Source: Flavonifractor hominis (GTDB taxonomy: Bacteria; Bacillota; Clostridia; Oscillospirales; Oscillospiraceae). From it: 64,000 nt of DNA. Positions 35,878 to 44,200 of this stretch are shown in pieces (position 1 is the first letter of the stretch; every line of letters starts with the position of its first letter). The position numbers and the translations under genes were made by a program. The notes beneath the pieces are model-generated. The model worked only from the letters and a program-made list of their open reading frames with translations, searched no databases and had not been told where the DNA came from. Where the stretch lies: NCBI RefSeq assembly GCF_040095835.1, contig NZ_JBBMFT010000003.1, positions 62,001-126,000 on the forward strand. Reading direction: 5' to 3'.

Positions 35878-36579
35878 ATGGCAAGAATAGACGGACGGGC
35901 CAACGATCAGCTGCGGCCCATTGAGATTATTCCGAATTTTAACCGGTTTGCGGAGGGATCCTGCCTGATCCGCTGCGGGAACACACAGGTGCTGTGCTGT
36001 GCCAGTGTGGAAGAGCGTACTCCGCCTCATGTCCCCGAGGGGGAAGGCTGGGTGACGGCAGAGTACTCCATGCTCCCCCGGGCCAACCGGGAGCGTTCCA
36101 AGCGGGATATTTCCAAGCTGAAGCTGTCCCCCCGTTCCGCTGAGATCCAGCGCCTGGTGGGCCGATCTCTGCGGGCCTGTGTGGATATGACCAAGCTGGG
36201 AGAGCGCACCATCACCGTGGACTGCGATGTGCTTCAGGGGGACGGCGGTACCCGTACGGCCAGTGTGACGGGCGGTTATGTGGCTTTGGCTCTGGCCCTG
36301 AAGAAGATTGGGGCGGAGGATGCTCTGAAGACCTCGGTGGCGGCGGTGTCCGCCGGCATCGTGGAGGAGCAGCCTATGCTGGATTTGTGCTATGAGGAGG
36401 ACTCCTGCGCTCAGGTGGACCTCAACTGTGTCATGACGGCAGAAGGGGAACTGGTGGAGATCCAGGGTACCGGCGAGGGCCGGAGTTTCACCATTGCTGA
36501 GCAGCGGGAGCTGGTGGATCTGTGCGCCAAGGGGATTGAGGCTCTGCGCACCATCCAAAAGCAGGTGCTGGAGGGCTGA
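35878..36579 (+). CDS. rph: Ribonuclease PH
   Basis: 233 aa. This phosphorolytic exoribonuclease trims tRNA 3' ends. It begins ARIDGRANDQLRPI. Catalytic-core blocks include VTAEYSMLPRAN, SAEIQRLVGRSLRA, TITVDCDVLQGDGGTRTAS and EIQGTGEG. Slightly short at the C-terminus but complete. Followed closely by rdgB, the usual pairing. Confidence 0.97.
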   Translation: MARIDGRANDQLRPIEIIPNFNRFAEGSCLIRCGNTQVLCCASVEERTPPHVPEGEGWVTAEYSMLPRANRERSKRDISKLKLSPRSAEIQRLVGRSLRACVDMTKLGERTITVDCDVLQGDGGTRTASVTGGYVALALALKKIGAEDALKTSVAAVSAGIVEEQPMLDLCYEEDSCAQVDLNCVMTAEGELVEIQGTGEGRSFTIAEQRELVDLCAKGIEALRTIQKQVLEG

Positions 36580-36583
36580 GTGT

Positions 36584-37183
36584 ATGAAAATGGTACTGGC
36601 CAGCAAGAACGCCCACAAACTGGTGGAAATGAAGGACATCCTCTCCCAGCTGGGCGTGGACGTGGTGCTGGAATCCGAAGTGGGTGTAGATGTGGATGTG
36701 GAAGAGACAGGTACCACATTTGAAGAAAATGCTTTTCTGAAAGCCCATGCGGTGATGGAGGCGTCCGGTCTGCCCGCTATCGCCGATGACTCGGGGCTGT
36801 GTGTGGATGCGCTGAACGGCGCGCCGGGAGTGTATTCCGCCCGATACGGCGGTCCGGAGCTGGATGACGTGGGGCGGTACCGGCTGCTGCTGGAGAACCT
36901 GCGGGGCCAGCTGGACCGGCGGGGCAAATTCGTCTCGTGTATCTGCTGCTGTTTCCCCAACGGGGACAGGGTGGAGGCAAGAGGGGAATGCCCCGGTACC
37001 ATCGCCTATGCCCCCAAGGGCGAGGGCGGGTTCGGCTATGACCCGATTTTTTTCCTGCCGGGTCTGAAAAAGACCTTTGCTGAGCTGACGGCAGAGGAGA
37101 AGAACGCGGTTTCCCACCGGGGAAATGCCTTGAATAAATTTAAAACGGAATTGGAGAAGTATTTGCATGGAACTAACCAGTAA
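36584..37183 (+). CDS. rdgB: XTP/dITP pyrophosphatase
   Basis: 199 aa. It removes deaminated purine triphosphates (XTP, dITP, ITP) from the pool. Family motifs: LASKNAHKLVEM at the start, TFEENAFLKA, DDSGLCVDALNGAPGVYSAR, GYDPIFF, and SHRGNAL near the C-terminus. ATG 36584 is 5 nt after the rph stop and follows GGAGG. It overlaps yhbY by 17 nt. Confidence 0.96.
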   Translation: MKMVLASKNAHKLVEMKDILSQLGVDVVLESEVGVDVDVEETGTTFEENAFLKAHAVMEASGLPAIADDSGLCVDALNGAPGVYSARYGGPELDDVGRYRLLLENLRGQLDRRGKFVSCICCCFPNGDRVEARGECPGTIAYAPKGEGGFGYDPIFFLPGLKKTFAELTAEEKNAVSHRGNALNKFKTELEKYLHGTNQ

Positions 37184-37487
37184 ACAGCGTGCCCAGTTGC
37201 GGGGCTTGGCCAACAGCATCGATACCATCATCCACGTCGGCAAGGACGGCATCGGGGAGAATCTGGTGAAGCAGGCCGACAATGCCCTGGAAGCAAGGGA
37301 ACTCATCAAAGGCAAGGTACTGGAGAACTGCATGCTCACCAGCCGGGAAGCGGCAGAGGAGCTGGCCGTTGCGACTCGCAGCGAGGTGGTGCAGGTCATC
37401 GGAACCAAATTCGTGCTCTATCGTCCAACTCACAAGAAGGACAAGAAGGATAAGATCGTTTTGGTGGCGGATAAAAAGCGCAAATAA
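37167..37487 (+). CDS. yhbY: YhbY-family CRM RNA-binding protein
   Basis: 106 aa, an IF3-C-like CRM domain that associates with pre-ribosomal particles. The GxxG-type loop is HVGKDGIGENLV; typical SKQRAQLRGLAN and GTKFVLYRP are at the two ends. A very basic tail (KKDKKDK) probably adds RNA affinity. It starts inside rdgB, implying coupled translation. Confidence 0.93.
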   Translation: MELTSKQRAQLRGLANSIDTIIHVGKDGIGENLVKQADNALEARELIKGKVLENCMLTSREAAEELAVATRSEVVQVIGTKFVLYRPTHKKDKKDKIVLVADKKRK

Positions 37488-37508
37488 GGTGAAAAAGGGG
37501 GCAACACC

Positions 37509-38714
37509 ATGAAGCTGGGCATTTACGGCGGCACCTTCAATCCACCCCATCTGGGTCATCTGGCAGCGGCCCGGTTTGCGCTGGACGCGCTGGAGCTGGA
37601 CGAACTGTGGTTTGTTCCAGCGGCCACACCGCCCCATAAGGTACTCCCGGCGGACGGGCCTACACCGGAGCAGCGGATGGCAATGGTGGAGCTGGCGGCC
37701 GACGGTTTGCTGCTGCCCGGACGGGTAAAAGTGAGTGATCTGGAACTCTCCCGCCCAGGCAAGAGCTATACCGCTGATACATTGGAGCAGCTTCACGCCC
37801 GCTATCCTGATGCAGAACTCTGGTTTTTGATGGGCACAGACATGTTTCTTACGCTTCAGAACTGGCGTGAGCCGGAGGTGATTACCCGTTTAGCGGGGAT
37901 CTGTACCTTCGCGCGTACTCAGTCTGACAGTGGTGAGATGCTGTCCATACAGGCGGAGTATCTCCAAAAGACCTTCGGAGCGCGTACTTGTGTCCTTCAA
38001 CTGCCCCATATTGTAGATGTCTCCTCCACCCGTCTGCGGGAGCTGCTTGCCAAAGGGGAGGGAAGAGAATATCTTTCCCCGGCGGTATACGGCCATATCA
38101 TCCGCAACCGTCTTTATGGTGTGGACTACGATCTGCGGCATCTGCCCGACCGGGAGCTGCGGGCCTGTTCGTATTCCATGATCCGGGCCAAGCGGATTGC
38201 TCACATTCAGGGGACGGAGCAGGAGGCGGTGCAGCTGGCCCGCCGCTGGGGCGCCGACGAGGAGAGCGCCCGCCGGGCGGCTATCCTCCACGATTGCACC
38301 AAGTATTTGGATATGGACGAACAGTTGCAATTGTGCGCGAAATATGGTATCGTACTGGACGAATTGGAACAGCAGGCGGTGAAGCTTCTCCACTCAAAAA
38401 CGGGTGCGTGTGTGGCCCGGGATGTGTATGGGGTGAGCGACGCGGTCTATGAAGCAATTTTCTGGCACACGACGGGAAAGGCGGATATGACCCTGCTGGA
38501 AAAGATTCTGTATATTGCCGACTACATGGAACCAACCCGGGATTTCCCGGGTGTGGAACGCCTGCGGGAGCTGGCATACCAAGATCTGGATGCGGCAGTA
38601 TGCCTGGGATGCGAAATGAGCATCCAGGAAATGAAAGAGAGAGGTCTTCCGGTGCACCCAAACACTGTGAAGGCAAGAGATTGGCTGCGGAAATCCAACG
38701 GAAAGGAACCATGA
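37509..38714 (+). CDS. nadD: NadD-YqeK fusion: nicotinate-nucleotide adenylyltransferase plus HD hydrolase
   Basis: 401 aa, two enzymes in one frame. Residues 1 to about 200 are NadD (GTFNPPHLGHL, nucleotidyl-transferase T/HxGH type; FVPAATPPHK; SSTRLRELL), making nicotinate adenine dinucleotide for NAD synthesis. Residues about 210-400 are a YqeK-type HD domain (RIAHIQGTEQ, ILHDCTKYLD with the metal HD pair, HSKTGA, LYIADYMEPTRDF), a family that hydrolyses Ap4A. In most Firmicutes these are adjacent separate genes. I see no stop or internal RBS at the junction. The next gene begins 2 nt after the stop. Confidence 0.95.
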   Translation: MKLGIYGGTFNPPHLGHLAAARFALDALELDELWFVPAATPPHKVLPADGPTPEQRMAMVELAADGLLLPGRVKVSDLELSRPGKSYTADTLEQLHARYPDAELWFLMGTDMFLTLQNWREPEVITRLAGICTFARTQSDSGEMLSIQAEYLQKTFGARTCVLQLPHIVDVSSTRLRELLAKGEGREYLSPAVYGHIIRNRLYGVDYDLRHLPDRELRACSYSMIRAKRIAHIQGTEQEAVQLARRWGADEESARRAAILHDCTKYLDMDEQLQLCAKYGIVLDELEQQAVKLLHSKTGACVARDVYGVSDAVYEAIFWHTTGKADMTLLEKILYIADYMEPTRDFPGVERLRELAYQDLDAAVCLGCEMSIQEMKERGLPVHPNTVKARDWLRKSNGKEP

Positions 38715-38715
38715 G

Positions 38716-40221
38716 ATGAACCCGGAAAATAAAAAAAATCCCCGGGGTGGAGCCCGTGTGCAGAAACCGGAGAAGCCCCCGCGCACCAAACGGCCTAAGC
38801 CTCAGCGGACCCGGCAGCAAAAAATTCTGCATATTGCTTTTATTACTTTGACGGTAATAGCGGCCGTCATCGTGGCTGGCTTTCTGATTTTTAATCTGGT
38901 TATTTCCCCGCCGGATGTGAGCAGTCTGTCCACACCAAAGCCCAAAACCACCACGGTGATCGATGAAGATGGCAACGAGGTGGAGATCGAGATTCCAGGT
39001 TTGGCTGCCAATCGAAAAGAGCAGTTTTATACCTTCCTGTTGGTGGGCCAGGACACCTATGGTGGTGGTAATACCGACACCATGATGCTGGCGGCCTATG
39101 ATGTGCCCAACCAGACCCTGAATGTGATGAGCCTGCCCCGGGATACCTATGTAAACTACAATGGGCGCAAGGTGCTGCTCAACTCGGTATATAACCGTGG
39201 AGGAGGCACGGACGGCGGAATTGAAGTGCTGAAAAAGGAAGTAGGCGAACTGACCGGCGTTACACCGGACTTCCATGTGATTGTTCAGTGGGAGGCGGTT
39301 GGTGAATTGGTGGATGCCATTGGCGGCGTCTATTTCGATGTTCCTCGCCGGATGTACTATAATGATTTGTCGCAGAACTTCAAGATCGACCTGCAGCCTG
39401 GCTATCAGCATCTGGATGGCGACCAGGCCATGCAGCTGATTCGCTGGCGGCATAACAGCGATGACAGTGGACATATTCTCAACAGCGGCTATGCAACCGG
39501 CGATATTGGCCGTATTGAAACCCAACAGGATTTTATGAAGGCCATTATCGAAAAGTGCCTGAAGCCGGAGGTGCTGCTGACCAACCTCATGGAGTACATC
39601 CAGATTTTCAATGACAATGTGGTGACCGATCTGAGTATTCCGGAGATGGCCTATTTTGGCAAGTCTGCTGTCGGTAAGCTGGATATCAACAATGTGGAAT
39701 TTATCACCATGCCTTATAAATCTGCTGGGGATGGCGCCCATCTTTTGCCGGTAGGCAGTGAGATTGTGGAAGTCATCAACGATGGGTTTAACCCCTATGA
39801 GGAGGAGATAACACTCCGAGACCTGGATTTGGTTACCAGTATTTCTGGGTCCAGTAGTTCCAGTAGTTCCAGCAGCTCTGGTTCCAGCAATTCTGGTTCT
39901 GGCAGCTCCAGCAGTTCTTCGTCTACCACGGTGAGTACATCTACACCGGAGGTAACGTCCACACCGACGCCTACCCCGGACAGTAGTACCAGCCAGCCTA
40001 CCTCTACCCCGGGTAGTGGAACATCGACACCACCCTCCACTCCTGCGGTGACATCTACACCGGAAGCGGTTCCGACTCCGGCGGCAACTCCGACTCCGGC
40101 AGCAACTCCTACGCCTGCGGCGACCCCTGCTCCGGAAAGCACGCCTGCTCCGGTAAACACTCCGGCTCCGGAGCCTACGCCCGGTACGGACTACGGCCCC
40201 GGAATGGAACCCATCGAATAA
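38716..40221 (+). CDS. LytR-CpsA-Psr (LCP) family wall-polymer ligase
   Basis: 501 aa. LCP enzymes transfer teichoic acids or other glycopolymers from lipid carriers to peptidoglycan. A basic cytosolic N-terminus (residues 1-35) and one membrane helix (about 37-60) precede the LCP domain at about 100-330 (NTDTMMLAAYD, SLPRDTYV, GDQAMQLIRWRH, and the FMKAIIEK region). The last 120 residues are a Ser-rich then Thr-Pro-rich low-complexity tail, probably a wall-spanning linker. ATG 38716 has AAAGGAA upstream. It could attach the secondary polymer that SLH proteins bind (inference). Confidence 0.93.
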   Translation: MNPENKKNPRGGARVQKPEKPPRTKRPKPQRTRQQKILHIAFITLTVIAAVIVAGFLIFNLVISPPDVSSLSTPKPKTTTVIDEDGNEVEIEIPGLAANRKEQFYTFLLVGQDTYGGGNTDTMMLAAYDVPNQTLNVMSLPRDTYVNYNGRKVLLNSVYNRGGGTDGGIEVLKKEVGELTGVTPDFHVIVQWEAVGELVDAIGGVYFDVPRRMYYNDLSQNFKIDLQPGYQHLDGDQAMQLIRWRHNSDDSGHILNSGYATGDIGRIETQQDFMKAIIEKCLKPEVLLTNLMEYIQIFNDNVVTDLSIPEMAYFGKSAVGKLDINNVEFITMPYKSAGDGAHLLPVGSEIVEVINDGFNPYEEEITLRDLDLVTSISGSSSSSSSSSSGSSNSGSGSSSSSSSTTVSTSTPEVTSTPTPTPDSSTSQPTSTPGSGTSTPPSTPAVTSTPEAVPTPAATPTPAATPTPAATPAPESTPAPVNTPAPEPTPGTDYGPGMEPIE

Positions 40222-40233
40222 AGGAGGATATCC

Positions 40234-40593
40234 ATGACTTCCAAAGAGATTGCCCTGTTGGCAGCCAAAGCGCTGGACAGCAAAAAGGGACAGAATATCA
40301 AATGCCTGGAGACTGGGCATCTGACTACACTGGCGGATTACTTCGTATTGTGTACCGCCACGTCTACCACGCAGATTAAGGCCTTGGCTGATGTTTGTGA
40401 GAAAATGCTTAAAGACGCGGGAGAGCCGCCTCACCATGTGGAGGGACACCGGGGCGGGATTTGGGTCCTGCTGGACTTTTCCTCGGTAGTGGTCCACATC
40501 TTCAATGAAGAGGCCCGCCAGTTTTACGATCTGGAGCGGCTGTGGAGCGATGCCACACCGGTGGACCTGAGCGAAGTACTGACGGAAAATTGA
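40234..40593 (+). CDS. rsfS: Ribosomal silencing factor RsfS
   Basis: 119 aa. It binds uL14 on the large subunit and blocks subunit joining under starvation. Family features: the ALDSKKGQNIKCLE start and LADYFVLCTATSTTQ. The C-terminal half has W-x-LLDFSSVVVHIF and FYDLERLWSDA. ATG 40234 follows AAAGGAGG. It ends the rph-to-rsfS operon before a strong terminator. Confidence 0.96.
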   Translation: MTSKEIALLAAKALDSKKGQNIKCLETGHLTTLADYFVLCTATSTTQIKALADVCEKMLKDAGEPPHHVEGHRGGIWVLLDFSSVVVHIFNEEARQFYDLERLWSDATPVDLSEVLTEN

Positions 40594-40598
40594 ATCGT

Positions 40599-40635
40599 AA
40601 AAAGGACGCCCGGTGAAAGCCGGGCGTCCTTTTAC
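40599..40635 (+). terminator. Terminator of the rsfS operon
   Basis: A 10-bp stem of GGACGCCCGG with its complement, loop TGAAAG, A5 before and TTTT after. Confidence 0.92.
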
Positions 40636-40734
40636 AATTTGTCTGAGTTTCTGCCCCAGCGATGGTGGAACTGCGAAATCCAGGCAAAGGAAACACGGTG
40701 CTTACCGCAGCTCTATCGGGTGATCAATACGGTT

Positions 40735-40758
40735 GACGTTCTGGAAAATCTGCAATAA
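40735..40758 (+). pseudogene. Remnant 3' end of a GH115-type/CBM surface gene
   Basis: Seven codons and a stop read DVLENLQ, against DGLEGLQ and stop at the end of the 2201-aa gene (47808). Base similarity continues through the 3' UTR into the terminator; by eye about 37 of 49 bases match from CTGGAA to GGCGGCCG. Upstream of 40735 I find no further similarity. This looks like the deleted tail of a paralogous gene. Confidence 0.5.
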
Positions 40759-40775
40759 TCTTATCTTTCAAGCGC

Positions 40776-40818
40776 CGCAGTGGCGGCCGTGTAAATCGCG
40801 GCCGCCACTGCGTTTTTT
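40776..40818 (+). terminator. Orphan Rho-independent terminator
   Basis: A 14-bp stem, CGCAGTGGCGGCCG with its complement, followed by TTTTTT. It is 140 nt past an already strong terminator and serves no intact gene. It is closely related in sequence to 47825-47870. Confidence 0.88.
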
Positions 40819-41032
40819 AATCGTTCCAGAGTGGAGAATACATAAAAATTTAGAAACTATCCATGTAGCAGGAAGAAGCACAGCGCCAGCTCCATAGGAG
40901 ACCACACGGTTTCTGGTACAACGGGTTATAAATAGACAACCGTGAGCATAGCATTGTCTTCTATTATCTGGGATGTGATGCGCTGAATAAACAAAAGACA
41001 TAAAATGTTGAACGAAAAAATAGTTAAAAATA

Positions 41033-41061
41033 TTGACGAAATATATTACGGATGCTAGAAT
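41033..41061 (+). promoter_or_regulatory. Sigma-A promoter for the GH115 gene
   Basis: TTGACG at 41033-41038 and TAGAAT at 41056-41061 with a 17-bp spacer, in AT-rich DNA. Gives a leader of about 135 nt. Confidence 0.75.
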
Positions 41062-41202
41062 GTTACACAAAGCAAAAAATATCCATGTCCAGTTGGGATG
41101 CTTGCAAAAGAGTAAATGGTCCGGAGCAAGCGTAAGAGGTGATGCCTGGAAGTAGCGGTTTAAAAATAGGTAGGATGAATTTATAAGGAAGGGATGGAGT
41201 AA

Positions 41203-44200
41203 ATGAAAACAATTTTTCAAAGAACGGTTGCACTGTTGCTGGCGGCGTCCATGACAGCATCTTTTGTCGGCACAGCCTCTGCAGTTCAACCGGCAGAGTT
41301 GGATGAAACGCCGTTGGTGACGTCAGAGCAGACGCCTGTGTTTCCGGATATCTCCGGCCACTGGGGGGAGCAGGCAATCCTGCGCTGGGCTGCAGCTGAC
41401 GTATTGCACGGAGACCAGCTGGGCAGAGCCAATCCGGATGCCGCCATGTCCAGAGCGGAATTTGCCCAGGTGCTGGTAAATCTGCTTGGCCTGACGGAAC
41501 GGGCGGAGAATACATTTGCCGATGTGGCAGAAGATGCCTGGTATGCGGATGCAGTACTTAAGGCGGCGGCGGCTGGGATTCTGAACGGCGACGGTCAGAA
41601 TGCCAATCCGGAGCAGTCCGTCAGCCGTCAGGAAACGGCGGTCATGCTCTGCCGGGCCTGTGGATTGACGGGGAGCAAGAACGCCACTGGTTTTGCTGAT
41701 GCCGGTGAGATTGCAGACTGGGCACTGGACGCGGTATCTGCCCTGGTGGAGCGCGGCGTACTGGAGGGCGTGGGGGAAAACCGTTTTGCACCCACTGAAC
41801 CGGTTACCAGAGCCTCGGTGGCGGCGATGTTGGATCGGATGATCTCAACCTACGCCGACACAGACGGTCAGATTATTACCGGTGAGCAGAATGGTGTGGT
41901 TATCGTAGCGGCCAATGGAGTTACCATCTCAGGGGCCACGCTTTCCGATACCCTGTTGCTGGCACCCAAAGCTGGCGGGGATACCGTTACGCTGGGGAGC
42001 AATACAAAAGCAGAGTATGTGAACGTACTGGCGCCGGACAGCACGGTGACGGTCAGCAGTGGTGCCGAGGTGGCGGAAATGTCCATCTCTGCGGAAAATG
42101 TGGATCTTGTGGTAGAGGGAACTGTGGACCGCCTTACCAGTGCAGCGGACGGCTTGACGGTGTCCGGATCGGGCAGCGTGGGAACGATTACCGTTGAGGC
42201 AGGAGAACAGGTGACGATCAGCGGTGACACCAGAGTGGAAACGATTGTGAACCAAGGAACGGCCAATGTCACCGTGGGCGGAAAGACCCTTGCACCGGGT
42301 GAGTCTGTTTCCAGCGGTTCTGCCAGTTCCGGCGGCAGCACCTCGAGTGGGAATGATGATTCCTCCGACGAAGACGATTCCGAGCCCACACCGGAACCGA
42401 CACCGGAGCCGACTCCTGAACCCGGTGACGAGCTGGCAGCGATCTATGACGGCGTCTCCGCTGCACCCATTGTGATGGATGCGGCGTATGAGGATTCGGA
42501 AGCTGACGCCTATGCCGAACGCACCTATGCCCAGATCGCCCGGGCGGTGAGCGACCTGCGGCAGGACGTGGCCATGGTCACCGGCGCCATTGATTTTGAA
42601 GAGATTCAGCAGATCATGGAAGATACCGACGAGGAACAGGCCCAGCGTCTGGCCGAGGCCGATCCGGACAAGGTGCCGGAGCTGCTCACCGATCCTTCCG
42701 GTCTGGATACGGACTACGCCATTCTGGTGGGGTCTATCAGTGACAGCGAGATGATCCAGACACTGATGGAGGACGGCAAGCTGGATGAAGCCAAGACCAT
42801 CGAGGGGAACTGGGAGGCCTACGTCATCAAAGAAGTGGAAGATCCTCTGCCCGGTGTGGATCAGGCCCTGGTCATTGCCGGCAGTGACGCTCGCGGTACC
42901 ATCTACGGCATCTATAGCGTTTCTGAGATGATCGGCGTCTCTCCCTGGTACTGGTGGAGTGATGTGCCGGTGGATGTGTCTGACACCATTGTACTGGAGG
43001 GGCTGGATACCGCGCCCATTGTGGACGATGGCCCTGACGTGAAGTACCGCGGTATCTTCATCAACGACGAGGAGCAGCTGCGGGAGTGGGCATACCAGAA
43101 AGAGGATTTCGGCTGGCCCAATCAGCTGGCCGATCCTGGCGTGTACCGGCACGTGTTTGAGCTGCTGCTGCGGCTCAAGGCCAACACTCTCTGGCCGGCC
43201 ATGCATGAGGGAACGGTAGCATTTAACTCCATTGTGGATGAAAACGGTGTGCCCATCAATGCGCAGAATGCCGCGGAGTATGGCATCATCATGAGCTCCT
43301 CTCACTGCGAAATGATGCTGCGCGACAATGTGGGTGAGTGGGAGAGCTGGTACGAAGAAAACAAAGAAAAGTACAACATCCAGGGCAGCAATTCCTCCAA
43401 AGCGTGGGACTACACCATCAACAAGCCTGCCATTCTAGCCTATTGGGAGGAGCGCATCGCGACCAACCAGGATTACGAGAGCATCTTCACCGTCGGCCTG
43501 CGCGGTGTGCATGACGGCGGACCAACCCTGGGCGATCTGAATGGGTTTATTAACCGCCGTGGTCAGGCCAACGGCATCGGGGAGGATATTGTGGTCAACG
43601 GTACCTCCACCGAGGCCAAGCAGGCAGCTTTGATGAAGGATGTCATCAATGAGCAGCGCAAACTCATTGCCAAGTACTTCGGTTCCGAGGACGGCGCGCC
43701 CCAGGTATTCATTCCCTATAAGGAAATGAACACCTATTACAATATGAACAACCGGGATCTGGCCGACTGGCTGGAGGAGAATGCACCGGATGTCATCCTG
43801 ATGTGGGCCAACGATAACCATCAGTACCTCCGTCAGGTCCCCAATGAGCAGGAGCGGGCCGAGGGTCGTTCCGGTGGTATCTATTACCATAACTCTTACT
43901 GGGGTGTACCTAAGAGCTGGCTGTGGCTCAACTCTGCCTCGGTTGCACTGATGAATTCCGAGATGCACCGGGCCTATAACACCGGGGCGGATGATTATTG
44001 GATCCTCAACGTGGGCGACATCAAGCCTGGTGAGATTTCTGCTGAGTATTTCCTGAAGATGGCCTGGGACATTGAGGCCAGTGACGACGCCGTGATGGAA
44101 GAGTCGTTTGCCCAGCAGGCTCAGCGGGACTTCAATGTTTCCGATGAGGTGGCCGCGCAGATCGGCGATTGTCTGGCGCGCTACTACCACTACAATGGCA

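Larger units (their letters stand above)
40594..41202. other. 609-nt gene-free stretch
   Basis: Holds, in order, the rsfS terminator (40599-40635), about 100 nt with no recognised feature, a decayed gene tail (40735-40758), an orphan terminator (40776-40818), about 210 AT-rich nt with nothing clear, and the promoter and 140-nt leader of the GH115 gene. The leader has one small hairpin (GCTTGC with GCAAGC, 41100-41131) but I could not match it to a riboswitch class. Confidence 0.8.

Noticed and set aside
39840..40200. Short tandem repeats as a CRISPR array
   Set aside because: These are in-frame Ser and Thr-Pro codon repeats in the LCP tail, not spaced identical repeats. The topA tail repeats are rejected for the same reason.
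40733..40761. Promoter-like TTGACG-N17-TAATCT
   Set aside because: It falls on the decayed coding tail (GAC..CTG..TAA), and transcription would begin about 10 nt before the orphan terminator. Probably chance.
41062..41202. Possible riboswitch in the GH115 leader
   Set aside because: I compared the leader by eye with c-di-GMP and other common classes and found no conserved core, only a 6-bp hairpin. A covariance-model search would be decisive.
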